Shown here one piece after another: positions 52,266 to 60,356 of a stretch of DNA of 64,000 nucleotides (the first letter of the stretch is position 1; the number at the start of each line of letters is the position of its first letter). The stretch lies in assembly GCA_036393295.1 (NCBI GenBank), contig DASWHF010000045.1, positions 27,550 to 91,549 of the forward strand. Direction: 5' to 3'. Below the pieces are notes generated by a model. That model saw only the letters and a program-made list of their open reading frames with translations. It made no database searches and was not told the origin of the DNA. This DNA comes from DASWHF01 sp036393295. GTDB taxonomy: Bacteria; Pseudomonadota; Gammaproteobacteria; Acidiferrobacterales; UBA6901. Both the position numbers and the translations under genes were made by a program.

Positions 52266-52284
52266 ATTATAACTTAATTGGTTA
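52266..52284 (-). promoter_or_regulatory. higBA promoter with overlapping operator-like palindrome
   Basis: TATAAT (52271-52266) is overlapped by the imperfect palindrome TAACTTAATTGGTTA (52270-52284; five of seven arm positions pair). HigA-type antitoxins bind such palindromes over the -10 box. No good -35 is visible, as expected if RNA polymerase access is weak and repressed. Confidence 0.5.
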
Positions 52285-52370
52285 CAATCTGCTACCCATG
52301 GGGTTTCATGCCTGCCCGACGAAACCGATCCCGACAAACGATTGATTCCGGCTGTCTCGCCCGGAGCCGT

Positions 52371-52392
52371 CAAAGTCGGCCACCCGACTTTG
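52371..52392. repeat. Perfect 9-bp inverted repeat inside the element
   Basis: CAAAGTCGG, a 4-nt CCAC loop and CCGACTTTG. It lacks a flanking T-run on either strand, so it is unlikely to be an intrinsic terminator. It lies between higB and the right attachment repeat. Confidence 0.5.
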
Positions 52393-52454
52393 AGGGGAAA
52401 AGAGGTGGACGGCCTGAGCGGTGGAACACAGTGGGAGATAATTCAGGTACCGGT

Positions 52455-52466
52455 TCCTCGGTACCA
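52455..52466 (+). other. Right attachment site (attR-like)
   Basis: An exact 12-bp copy (TCCTCGGTACCA) of the tRNA-Leu 3' end, in the same orientation, 2,040 bp downstream. The bases on either side differ from the tRNA copy. Confidence 0.65.
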
Positions 52467-52603
52467 ACTTCTTCGTAACCCAGGCACTCCGGTGCCATGC
52501 CGTGGGCGGGTTTCTGCGCCGCCCCGCCCTTCCCGCCGGATCCCGATCCTGTCGGCGTCCTCACTGCACCGGGCGTTGCGCGCCCATCGTTCGTCCTCTC
52601 GCA

Positions 52604-53896
52604 TCAGCCGAACGGATGCCGCAGCACGATGGTCTCTTCACGGTCCGCGCCGGTGGAGATGATGTCAACGCGCGCGCCGGTCAGCTCCTCGACACGCTGC
52701 AGGTAGGCGCGCGCGTTGGCCGGCAGATCCTCCAGCCGTTTCACGCCCAGGGTCGATTCCTGCCATCCCGGCAACTCCTCGTACACCGGTACGCAGCGCT
52801 CGAGCGCATCGGCGCCGCTCGGGGCGGTCAGGCGTTCCTGGCCGTCACAGTTATAAGTGGTGCAGATCTTGACCGTGTCGAGCCCGTCGAGCACGTCGAG
52901 CTTGGTGATGCACAGGCCGGTGAAGCCGTTGATCTGGTGGGCGCGGCGCATGGCGACCGCGTCGAACCAGCCGCAGCGGCGCTTGCGGCCGGTGGTCGAG
53001 CCGAACTCGTTGCCGCGCTCGCCGAGGCGATCGCCGATCGCGTCGTGCAACTCGGTCGGGAACGGCCCGGCGCCGACGCGCGTGGTGTAGGCCTTGGTGA
53101 TGCCCAGCACATAGTGCAGGCGCAGCGGGCCGATGCCGGCGCCGCAGCTCGCCGCTCCCGCGCCGGTGTTGGACGAGGTCACGAACGGATAGGTGCCGTG
53201 ATCGATGTCGAGCAGCGTGCCCTGGGCGCCCTCGAACAGGATCGACTTGTCCTCCGCGGCGAAGCGATCGAGCAGGTCGGGGATGTCCGCCACCAGCGGC
53301 CGCAGGCGCTCGCCGAGCGCCAGGCATTCGTCGAGGGTCTGCCGATAATCGACGGTGTCGCACTTGAAGTAGTTCTCGAGCGCGAAGTTGTGGTACTCCA
53401 TCACGCCCTCGAGCTTGGCGGCGAAGCCCGCCGTATCCATGAGATCGGCGACGCGCAGGCCGCGGCGCGCGACCTTGTCCTCGTAGGCCGGGCCGATGCC
53501 GCGGCCGGTGGTGCCGATGGCGCTCTTGCCGCGCGCCTTCTCGCGCGCCGCGTCGAGCGCCACGTGGTGCGGCAGGATCAACGGGCAGGACTCGCTCACC
53601 CGCAGGCGCTCGCGCACCGGCACGCCGCTCGCTTCGAGCTCGTCGACCTCCTTGAACAGCGCGGCGACCGACAGCACCACGCCGTTGCCGATGAGGCACA
53701 TCACACCGTCGCGCAGGATGCCGGACGGAATCAGGTGCAGCACCGTCTTCCTGCCGTCGATCACCAGCGTGTGGCCGGCGTTGTGACCACCCTGGAAGCG
53801 CGCCACGGCGTGCGCGCGCTCGGTGAGCAGATCGACGATCTTGCCCTTGCCCTCGTCCCCCCACTGGGAACCGATTACCACGACATTCTTGCCCAT
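52604..53896 (-). CDS. purA: Adenylosuccinate synthetase
   Basis: PurA makes adenylosuccinate from IMP, aspartate and GTP in AMP synthesis. The 430-residue protein has GSQWGDEGKGK (residues 9-19), GGHNAGHTLV, TTGRGIGPAYEDK and STTGRKRRCGWFD in order. ATG at 53896 is preferred over a TTG five codons upstream, since it gives the usual MGKNVVVIG start. It follows hisZ by 15 bp, and its 3' side borders the integrated element. Confidence 0.96.
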   Translation of the reverse strand: MGKNVVVIGSQWGDEGKGKIVDLLTERAHAVARFQGGHNAGHTLVIDGRKTVLHLIPSGILRDGVMCLIGNGVVLSVAALFKEVDELEASGVPVRERLRVSESCPLILPHHVALDAAREKARGKSAIGTTGRGIGPAYEDKVARRGLRVADLMDTAGFAAKLEGVMEYHNFALENYFKCDTVDYRQTLDECLALGERLRPLVADIPDLLDRFAAEDKSILFEGAQGTLLDIDHGTYPFVTSSNTGAGAASCGAGIGPLRLHYVLGITKAYTTRVGAGPFPTELHDAIGDRLGERGNEFGSTTGRKRRCGWFDAVAMRRAHQINGFTGLCITKLDVLDGLDTVKICTTYNCDGQERLTAPSGADALERCVPVYEELPGWQESTLGVKRLEDLPANARAYLQRVEELTGARVDIISTGADREETIVLRHPFG

Positions 53897-53911
53897 ACCC
53901 GCCTTCGTCAA

Positions 53912-55096
53912 TTAAATTTTCTCGACCGTCCATGCCCCGCGGCGCTCGACCAGCCGCCGGTCGCAGCCCATTTCCCGTGGATCGCCGCCGGCACCCGGCA
54001 GGCCCTCGACCACGCGCTCGCCGGCCGCGCGCAGGCGCGCAACCTCGGCGCGCAAGGCCGGCGCGCCGCCGGCCGGCGCCAGGATGCCGCCGCGCAAGGC
54101 CGCGTCCTCCGGCAACAGCTTCACCAGCCGGCGCAGGTCGGCGCTGAAACCGGTCGCGGCGCGCTCGCGCCCGAAGGCCTTGCCGATGCCGTCGTAGCGC
54201 CCGCCCTGGGCGAGCGCCTGACCCTGGCCCGGCAGGAACACCGCATACACCACCCCGGTGTAGTAACGGTAACCGCGCAGCTCGGCGAGATCGAAGTAGC
54301 GCGTGAGCGCCGGATGGCTCGCGGCCACCGCGTCGGCGACGGCCGCGAGATTGTCGAGCGCGCTCGCCACGGCCGGCCCCGCCCCGGCCAGCCGCGCGCG
54401 CGCCGCCGCCAGCACCTCGGCGCCGCCGTTGAGCTCGGTGAGGGCGGTGAACCACTCGTTCTGCTTGGCGCCGAGCTGAGTCTCCGCGAGCAGCGCGTCC
54501 AGCTCCGGCCGCGCCTTGCGCTGCAGGATCCCGAAGATCGCCGCCTCCTGCTCCGGCTTGAGGCCGGCGGCCGCGGCCAGGGCACGGAACACGCCGACAT
54601 GGCCGAGATCCAGGTGCAGGCCGTCGAGGCCGGTCGCGGCCAGCGCGTCGAGCATCAGCCTGAGAATTTCGATGTCGCTTTCCGGTCCCGGGTGGCCGAA
54701 CAGCTCGGCACCGAGTTGCAACAGCTCGCGCGAGCCGCCGAGCGCGTCCGGGCGGGTGTGCAGCACGCTGCCGACGTAGCACAGCCGCACCGGCGCGCCG
54801 CGCTTCAAGTAGTGCGCGTCGATGCGCGCCGCCTGCGGCGTCATATCGGCGCGCACGCCCATGAGCCGCCCGCTCAGCTGATCGGTGAGCTTGAAGGTCT
54901 GGAGATCGAGCTCGCGGCCGGTGCCGGTGAGCAGCGACTCCAGGTACTCGATGAGCGGCGGCATCACCAGCTCGTAGCCCCAGACCGCGAACAGGTCGAG
55001 CAGCCGCCGGCGCATCGCCTCCAGGCGAAGCGCCTCGGCCGGCAGGATCTCTTCGATCCCCTCGGGGAGCAGCCAGCGGTCAGGGTCGCGCATCAT
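53912..55096 (-). CDS. hisZ: ATP phosphoribosyltransferase regulatory subunit HisZ
   Basis: HisZ is a histidyl-tRNA synthetase-like protein that partners short-form HisG in the first step of histidine synthesis. The 394-residue protein begins MMRDPDRWLLPEGIEEILP and has the class II-type motif 2/3 remnants (MGVRADMTPQAARIDAHY, RYYTGVVYAVF), with no anticodon-binding domain. The yjeT-hisZ-purA order is common in Gammaproteobacteria with short HisG. A TATAAT box lies 6 nt before the ATG. Confidence 0.92.
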   Translation of the reverse strand: MMRDPDRWLLPEGIEEILPAEALRLEAMRRRLLDLFAVWGYELVMPPLIEYLESLLTGTGRELDLQTFKLTDQLSGRLMGVRADMTPQAARIDAHYLKRGAPVRLCYVGSVLHTRPDALGGSRELLQLGAELFGHPGPESDIEILRLMLDALAATGLDGLHLDLGHVGVFRALAAAAGLKPEQEAAIFGILQRKARPELDALLAETQLGAKQNEWFTALTELNGGAEVLAAARARLAGAGPAVASALDNLAAVADAVAASHPALTRYFDLAELRGYRYYTGVVYAVFLPGQGQALAQGGRYDGIGKAFGRERAATGFSADLRRLVKLLPEDAALRGGILAPAGGAPALRAEVARLRAAGERVVEGLPGAGGDPREMGCDRRLVERRGAWTVEKI

Positions 55097-55102
55097 GGGC
55101 GG

Positions 55103-55108
55103 ATTATA
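55103..55108 (-). promoter_or_regulatory. -10 box directly before hisZ
   Basis: A perfect TATAAT ends 6 nt before the first hisZ ATG, so initiation would fall at the start codon. No convincing -35 or extended -10 is visible, and hisZ also lies in the hfl transcript, so this would be an internal promoter. Confidence 0.4.
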
Positions 55109-55127
55109 CCTGGAGCGGCCGGGTGCT

Positions 55128-55319
55128 TTACGACTTGACGGCGTACAACAGCACGAGCCCGAGCAGCATACTGGTCAGCCCGGCGAAGCGCAGCTGCGCG
55201 TCGCTGAGCTCGACCAGCGCCAACAGCAGCCGGCGCAGGCCGGCGGGGTTCGCGAACGGCAGGATGCCCTCCACCACCAGCAGCAGGGCGAGCACCAGCC
55301 CGAGCTCCTGCCAGCCCAT
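55128..55319 (-). CDS. yjeT: DUF2065 small inner-membrane protein (YjeT)
   Basis: The 63-residue protein has two hydrophobic helices (ELGLVLALLLVVEGILPFA and FAGLTSMLLGLVLLYAV) joined by a loop (NPAGLRRLLLALVELSD), the whole DUF2065 pattern. Function is unknown. It lies between hflC and the hisZ-purA genes, as yjeT does between hflC and purA in E. coli. ATG at 55319 is preferred to an adjacent GTG. Confidence 0.88.
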   Translation of the reverse strand: MGWQELGLVLALLLVVEGILPFANPAGLRRLLLALVELSDAQLRFAGLTSMLLGLVLLYAVKS

Positions 55320-55346
55320 CACGGCCGCGCCGGGCGGGGACGCCGC

Positions 55347-56216
55347 TCAGCGCCGCGGGCTCTTGAGATAGCGGAAGAATTCGGCACTGGGATCGACCAC
55401 CAGGAGATCGTCTTTGCTCTTGAAGCTCTCCTTGTACGCGTTGAGGCTGCGGTACAGGGTGTAGAATTCCGGGTTGACGTTGAAGGCGCGGGCGTAGATG
55501 GCCGCGGCGCGCGCGTCGCCCTCGCCGCGCAGGCGCTCGGCGTCGCGGTAGGCCTCGGCCAGCAGGATCTCGCGCTGGCGGTCGGCGTCGGCGCGGATCC
55601 TCTCGGCGGCCTCGGCGCCCTGGGCGCGCAGCTCCTTGGCGATGCGCGTGCGCTCGGCCTCCATGCGCCGGTACACCGACTGGCTCACCTCCGGCGGCAG
55701 GTCGACGCGCTGGATGCGCACGTCGACGACCTCGATGCCGTATGCACGCGAATCCTTGTCGGCGTTGACGCTCAGGATCTCCATGATCTTGCGCCGGTCG
55801 CCCGACACCACGTCGCGCAGCGTGCGCTTGCCGAACTCGTCGCGCAGGCCGGAGTTGATCACCTGCGACAGGCGCTCGCGCGCCTTGAGCTCGTCGCCGG
55901 CCACCGCGACGTAGAACTTCGGCAGGTCGATGATGCGCCACTTGACGTAGGAATCGACCACCACCGACTTCTTCTCCACCGTCAGGAAGGCGCGCGGCTC
56001 GGCGTCCATGGTCAGGATGCGGCGGTCGTAGAAGCGCACGGTGTCGAGGAACGGGATCTTCATGTGCAGCCCCGGCTCGGCGTCGTGCTTCACCACCTGC
56101 CCGAAGCGCACGACCACGGCGCGCTCGCGCTCGTCGACCGTGTAAAACGCGCCGCTCACGATGACGATCGCCACCAGGACCAGGGCGACCACGGCAATCA
56201 GCTGATTCTGGTTCAT
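55347..56216 (-). CDS. hflC: FtsH modulator HflC (SPFH/band-7)
   Basis: HflC and HflK form a periplasmic cage around the FtsH protease. The 289-residue protein has an N-terminal membrane anchor (about 6-25, LIAVVALVLVAIVIVSGAFY), the SPFH domain (VDERERAVVVRFGQ onwards) and a coiled-coil region rich in AERIRADADRQREILL-type repeats. Its ATG shares one base with the hflK stop (TAATG), indicating coupled translation. Confidence 0.94.
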   Translation of the reverse strand: MNQNQLIAVVALVLVAIVIVSGAFYTVDERERAVVVRFGQVVKHDAEPGLHMKIPFLDTVRFYDRRILTMDAEPRAFLTVEKKSVVVDSYVKWRIIDLPKFYVAVAGDELKARERLSQVINSGLRDEFGKRTLRDVVSGDRRKIMEILSVNADKDSRAYGIEVVDVRIQRVDLPPEVSQSVYRRMEAERTRIAKELRAQGAEAAERIRADADRQREILLAEAYRDAERLRGEGDARAAAIYARAFNVNPEFYTLYRSLNAYKESFKSKDDLLVVDPSAEFFRYLKSPRR

Positions 56217-57424
56217 TACGGCGCCCCCCGTGTGCGGCTGTCGCGGGCGCGCTCGCGGGCGGCCGCGGCGAGCGGATCGCCCGACTCCGGCAGCGGCGTC
56301 AGCGTGTTGACCGGACCGACGCTCGATCCGGTCGACTGCGACACGATCCGGTCGAGTGGCAGATAGAGAATATTGTTGCCGCCCTTCTGGTCGATGAGTA
56401 CCTTGGTGGTGCTCGACAGCACCTGCTCCATGGCCTCGATGTAGAGGCGGTCGCGTGTCACGCCCGGCGCGCGCGCGTATTCCACGGCGATCTGGCTGAA
56501 ACGCCGCGCCTCGCCGTCGGCGCGCGCGATCACCGACGCCTTGTAGCCCTCGGCCTCCTGGATGAGGCGCGCCGCCGCGCCGCGCGCCCGCGGGATCACG
56601 TCGTTGGCATAGGCCTGGGCCTCGTTCTTCAGGCGCTCCTCGTCCTCGCGCGCCTTGACCGCGTCGTCGAACGCCGCCTTGACCTCCTCGGGGCGGGTCG
56701 CGTCCTGCATCTTGACGCCGACCACCTGGATACCGGCCCGGTAGCGGTCGAGAATCTCCTGCAGCAGTTCCTCGGTCTTCTGCGCCACTTCCTCGCGGCC
56801 CTCGGTGATGATGAACTCGAAGGTGCTCTTGCCGACCATCTCGCGCACCGCCGACTCGGTGGCCTGCCGGATGGTCTTCACCGGGTCGTTGACGTTGAAC
56901 AGGAATTCCTGCGCGTCCTTCACCCGGTATTGGACGGAAAACTCGATGTCGACGATGTTCTCGTCCTGGGTCAGCATCAGCGCCTCCCTGGGCACCTTGC
57001 TGGTGACGCCGGTCCGTTCGTTGATCAGATAGCCGATGGTGAACAGATTGACCGCCTCGACGTCGACCTTCTCGACTTTCTCGATCGGAAACGGCATATG
57101 CCAGTGCAGTCCGGCCTCGGTCACCACGGTCTTCTTGCCGAAGCGCAGCTCGACGCCGCGCTCGCCCTGCTGAACGATGTAGAAGCCGCTCAACAGCCAC
57201 AGCCCGACGATCACCAGGGCGATGATGCCGACGCCGAAGCCGCCGACGCCGGGCGCGCCGCCGGCACCGCCGCCGCCCGCACCGCCGCGCCGGCCGCCGA
57301 AGGCGCCGCGCAGCTTGTCCTGGATGTTGCGCACGATCTGATCGAGGTCCGGCGGACCCTGGTCGCGCTTGCGTTGACCCCAGGGGTCCTTGCCCCCCGA
57401 ACCGCCTGGTTCGTTCCACGCCAC
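56216..57424 (-). CDS. hflK: FtsH modulator HflK (SPFH/band-7)
   Basis: The 402-residue protein has a Gly-rich cytoplasmic N-terminus (RRGGAGGGGAGGAPGVGG), a membrane helix (about 64-84), the SPFH domain (QQGERGVELRFGK, then TVIRQATESAVRE-like segments) and a coiled coil. The C-terminal tail ends in a basic RERARDSRTRG. The start is GTG at 57424 with AGAGGA 7 nt upstream. It pairs with hflC. Confidence 0.94.
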   Translation of the reverse strand: MAWNEPGGSGGKDPWGQRKRDQGPPDLDQIVRNIQDKLRGAFGGRRGGAGGGGAGGAPGVGGFGVGIIALVIVGLWLLSGFYIVQQGERGVELRFGKKTVVTEAGLHWHMPFPIEKVEKVDVEAVNLFTIGYLINERTGVTSKVPREALMLTQDENIVDIEFSVQYRVKDAQEFLFNVNDPVKTIRQATESAVREMVGKSTFEFIITEGREEVAQKTEELLQEILDRYRAGIQVVGVKMQDATRPEEVKAAFDDAVKAREDEERLKNEAQAYANDVIPRARGAAARLIQEAEGYKASVIARADGEARRFSQIAVEYARAPGVTRDRLYIEAMEQVLSSTTKVLIDQKGGNNILYLPLDRIVSQSTGSSVGPVNTLTPLPESGDPLAAAARERARDSRTRGAP

Positions 57425-57539
57425 GATTGAATCCTCTAAGTGCTTGGGCTGAACTGTGAAGTGCCGACAGGCAAAGGCGGCATTCTAGAAGCGATCCGCC
57501 ATCCGATCAATCGACGTTGCCGACCGGCGAACGGCGCCG

Positions 57540-58913
57540 TCAGGAACCGGTTTCGGCGTAGCCCGGCGCCGGCTCGGCGATCCGCATCGCCGGTTCGAAA
57601 TCGGGGGTCTGCATCAACCAATCGAGCTGGGCCGGCTCGAGTTCGATCTCCATGCGCCAGGCGCCGTCGGTGTCGATCGTTTCGCGGACCACGTGCAGGC
57701 GCGCGTGGATGAGCGCGTGCAGGCGCCCCGCCGCCGGCGGCAGCCGCAGGGTCTCGGTGAAACGCCGGTGCCGGTAGTGCCCGGCGAGCGCCTCGCGCAG
57801 CAGCTCGACGCCCGCGCCGGTCGCCGCCGACAGCCAGATCTGGCTGACCCGGCCGGACTCGTCGCGCTCGACGCGCGGCGCATCGCCGGTCAGGTCGATC
57901 TTGTTGAAGATCGTGATCTGCGGCACCGTCTCGGCATGGATCTCGCGCAGCACCGCGTTCACCTGCTCGGCGTGCTCGCGCCGCTCGGGGCTGGCGGCAT
58001 CCACCACGTGCAGCAGCAGTTCGGCTTGTGCGACCTCCTCGAGCGTGGACTTGAAGGCCTCGACCAGCTTGTGCGGCAGGTGCCGGATGAAGCCCACGGT
58101 GTCGGCGAGGATGACGCTGGTGTTGCCCGGCAACGCGATGCGCCGCATGGTCGGATCGAGGGTCGCGAACAGCTGGTCGGCGGCATACACCTCGGCGCCG
58201 GTCAGCCGGTTGAACAGCGAGGACTTGCCGGCGTTGGTATAACCGACCAGCGACACCGTCGGGATCGGGATCTTGCGGCGCGCCTTGCGGCGGCTGCCGC
58301 GCTGCGCGCGCACCTTCTCCAGCCGCCGGTTGAGGTGCTTGACCCGCTCGCGGATCAGCCGGCGGTCGGTCTCGAGCTGGGTCTCGCCGGGACCGCGCAG
58401 GCCGATGCCGCCCTTCTGACGCTCCAAATGGGTCCAGCCGCGCACCAGGCGCGTCGCCAGGTGGTCGAGCTGGGCGAGCTCGACCTGCAGCTTGCCCTCG
58501 TGGGAGTGGGCGCGCTGCGCGAAGATGTCGAGGATCAGCCCGGTGCGGTCCAGCACCCGGCAGCCGACGACCTTCTCGAGGTTGCGCTCCTGCGAGGGCG
58601 ACAGCTCGTGGTTGACCAGCACCAGGTCGGCCGCGGCGGCCGCCACCGCGTCGCGCACCTCCTCGGACTTGCCGCGACCGATATAGGTGGCCGCGTCCGG
58701 CCGCTCGCGCCGGCCCAGGACCGCGCCCGCCACCTCGGCGCCGGCCGACAGCGCCAGCAGGCGCAGCTCCTCGAGCTGCGCCTCGGCATCGGTTCCGGGA
58801 AATTTCAGCTGGACGAGGACCGCCCGCTCGCGCCTCGGCGTGCGTCCAGCCGGGTCCGCCGCGCGATTATTGGTTGCCGGGGTGCGGCTTGTCGCTGTCG
58901 TCGGAATGGTCAA
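57540..58913 (-). CDS. hflX: GTPase HflX (ribosome-splitting factor)
   Basis: HflX binds the 50S subunit and can split stalled or heat-damaged ribosomes. The 457-residue protein has an N-terminal domain with YIGRGKSEEV and the diagnostic block GWTHLERQKGGIGLRGPGET, then the GTPase domain with VGYTNAGKSSLFN, DTVGFIRHLP and NKID. The only usable start is TTG at 58913, which overlaps the hfq coding end by 47 nt; no ATG, GTG or TTG exists between the hfq stop and the conserved domain. The start is therefore less certain than the gene. Confidence 0.92.
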   Translation of the reverse strand: MTIPTTATSRTPATNNRAADPAGRTPRRERAVLVQLKFPGTDAEAQLEELRLLALSAGAEVAGAVLGRRERPDAATYIGRGKSEEVRDAVAAAAADLVLVNHELSPSQERNLEKVVGCRVLDRTGLILDIFAQRAHSHEGKLQVELAQLDHLATRLVRGWTHLERQKGGIGLRGPGETQLETDRRLIRERVKHLNRRLEKVRAQRGSRRKARRKIPIPTVSLVGYTNAGKSSLFNRLTGAEVYAADQLFATLDPTMRRIALPGNTSVILADTVGFIRHLPHKLVEAFKSTLEEVAQAELLLHVVDAASPERREHAEQVNAVLREIHAETVPQITIFNKIDLTGDAPRVERDESGRVSQIWLSAATGAGVELLREALAGHYRHRRFTETLRLPPAAGRLHALIHARLHVVRETIDTDGAWRMEIELEPAQLDWLMQTPDFEPAMRIAEPAPGYAETGS

Positions 58914-59133
58914 ATGTGAACTTTACCGGCCGGCTCGGCACGACCGTGGAGATAGCATGCTTGTAGATCATCTGGCTGACGGAGTTCTTGAGCAGCACGA
59001 CGAACTGGTCGAACGACTCGATCTGTCCCTGCAGCTTGATGCCGTTGACCAGGAAAATGGACACCGGAACCCGTTCCTTACGCAAGGTGTTGAGGTAAGG
59101 GTCTTGTAGCGCTTGCCCTCTTTGCTGACTCAT
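58867..59133 (-). CDS. hfq: RNA chaperone Hfq
   Basis: Hfq pairs small RNAs with mRNAs. The 88-residue protein has the Sm1 motif (FLVNGIKLQGQIESFDQFVV) and Sm2 (YKHAISTVVPSR), after the usual MSQQRGQALQDPYLNTLR. The C-terminal tail is short (about 18 residues, FTFDHSDDSDKPHPGNQ), much shorter than in E. coli. A strong CAGGAG ribosome site precedes the ATG. The gene lies between miaA and hflX as in E. coli. Confidence 0.97.
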   Translation of the reverse strand: MSQQRGQALQDPYLNTLRKERVPVSIFLVNGIKLQGQIESFDQFVVLLKNSVSQMIYKHAISTVVPSRPVKFTFDHSDDSDKPHPGNQ

Positions 59134-59242
59134 GACAGTTCTCCTGTTCTTATGATGTCGGCAGTGCCGACCTTGGCATTTTCATGGTTATGACCGCCCG
59201 GGCATTATCGCTCCGGGCATTCAAAAAGTATAACCTTTTTAC

Positions 59243-60181
59243 TTACAAGGCTACTCGTTCGACGATCGCGCGCCGCGCCGCGCCTTCGAGGTCCGCACCC
59301 TGGCAGTCCAGCCGTATAACGTCGCGCTCGGCTCGCAGCCAGGTCAACTGCCGTTTCGCCAGCTGACGGGTGGCAATGATACTCTTTTCGACCATATCTG
59401 GGTAGTTGAGTGCCCCGCTCAGGTACGCCCAGACCTGGCGGTAGCCGACGGTCCGCACCGACGGCAGGCTCGGGCCGAGATCGCCGCGCCGGTACAAAGT
59501 CTCGACCTCGGCGACCAGCCCTTGGTTCAACATCAGCCGGAATCGTTCGGCAATGCGCCGATGCAGTGCGGCGCGATCCGCCGGCCACAGCGCCAGCTTA
59601 ACGAAGCGGTACGGCGGCCGCCGGGCCGCGCCGCCGAGCTCGGTCCGGGTCCGGCCGGTCAGCGCGATGATTTCGAGCGCGCGTTGGATGCGCTGGGCGT
59701 CGTGCGGATCGATACGCGCGGCGCTGGCGGGGTCCTGATCGCACAAGCGCGCATGCAGCGCCGGCCAGCCGTGCCGGGCGGCCTCGGCCGCCAGCTGCGC
59801 GCGCACCTCCGGGTCCGCCGAAGGCAGTTCCGACAAGCCGGATTCCAGGGCGCGGAAATAGAAGGAGGTGCCGCCGACCAGCAGCGGCATGCGCCCGGCG
59901 CCGACGATCGCGCTGATCTCGCGCAGCGCGTCCGCGCGGAACCGGGCGGCGGAATAGGCCTCGGCCGGGTCGCAGATATCGATCAATCGGTGCGGCACCC
60001 GGGCACGTTCCTCGGGGCTGGGCTTGGCGGTACCGATGTCCATGCCCCGGTAGACCTGCGCGGCGTCGACGCTCACCAGCTCGACCGGCAGTTGCGCATG
60101 CAGCGCGAGCGCCAACGCGGTCTTGCCGGCCGCGGTCGGGCCCATAAGACACAAGACCGGGGGCGGGTTGGAGCCGTTCAT
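59243..60181 (-). CDS. miaA: tRNA dimethylallyltransferase
   Basis: MiaA adds a dimethylallyl group to A37 of tRNAs reading U-starting codons. The 312-residue protein has the P-loop GPTAAGKTALA (about 14-24), SVDAAQVYRGMDIGTAKP and DICDPAEAYSAARF. The end has RQLAKRQLTWLRAE, the usual tRNA-contacting segment. Its ATG lies 6 nt after an extended -10 sequence. Confidence 0.95.
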   Translation of the reverse strand: MNGSNPPPVLCLMGPTAAGKTALALALHAQLPVELVSVDAAQVYRGMDIGTAKPSPEERARVPHRLIDICDPAEAYSAARFRADALREISAIVGAGRMPLLVGGTSFYFRALESGLSELPSADPEVRAQLAAEAARHGWPALHARLCDQDPASAARIDPHDAQRIQRALEIIALTGRTRTELGGAARRPPYRFVKLALWPADRAALHRRIAERFRLMLNQGLVAEVETLYRRGDLGPSLPSVRTVGYRQVWAYLSGALNYPDMVEKSIIATRQLAKRQLTWLRAERDVIRLDCQGADLEGAARRAIVERVAL

Positions 60182-60187
60182 GCCCGG

Positions 60188-60196
60188 ATTATGCCA
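60188..60196 (-). promoter_or_regulatory. Extended -10 promoter of miaA
   Basis: TGG-CATAAT (five of six in the -10) is an extended -10 element ending 6 nt before the miaA ATG. Initiation would be at or within a base or two of the start codon, and no Shine-Dalgarno is present. Confidence 0.45.
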
Positions 60197-60255
60197 TCAC
60201 CGTCGGCGGGAACGTGCCGGGGCCGGGGCAAGTCAACGCCCGCGGAAAGGAGTTA

Positions 60256-60346
60256 TTAGCCACGGGGGTCACGGGGTACACGGGGAAGAGAAGAGTGGTT
60301 TCTTGCCGAATTGATTTTCCCCGTGTTCCCCGTGACCCCCGTGGCG
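60256..60346. repeat. CACGGGG-type inverted repeat, family C, copy 2
   Basis: Left arm TTAGCCACGGGGGTCACGGG and right arm CCGTGACCCCCGTGGC, each with three CACGGGG-like units, separated by about 25 bp containing GAATTGATTTTCCCC. It lies between the miaA start and the lysS stop. Its core reads in the opposite direction to copy 3 on the other side of lysS. Confidence 0.75.
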
Positions 60347-60356
60347 TATTTGTTCT

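Larger units (their letters stand above)
50415..52466. mobile_element. Remnant of an integrated element at tRNA-Leu
   Basis: A 2.05-kb segment is bounded by 12-bp direct repeats of the tRNA 3' end. It contains a collapsed serine recombinase gene, a lipoprotein gene and a HigBA module, all on the minus strand and overlapping tightly. The lipoprotein and toxin genes are visibly more AT-rich than the chromosome around them. In E. coli this interval holds nsrR, which is absent here. A caveat is that tRNA 3' ends are usually targeted by tyrosine, not serine, recombinases, so the original integrase may have been lost. Confidence 0.65.
52257..52603. other. 347-bp gap between higB and purA
   Basis: Contains the higBA promoter/operator (52266-52284), the end of the integrated element with a perfect 9-bp inverted repeat at 52371-52392, the right attachment repeat (52455-52466) and about 135 bp of chromosomal sequence before the end of purA. 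No gene-like reading frame is seen. Confidence 0.6.

Noticed and set aside
52371..52392. Perfect 9-bp hairpin as an intrinsic terminator
   Set aside because: Neither strand has a T-run after the stem.
52502..55138. An 878-codon open frame opposite purA and hisZ
   Set aside because: Antisense shadow; purA and hisZ on the minus strand have complete family motifs.
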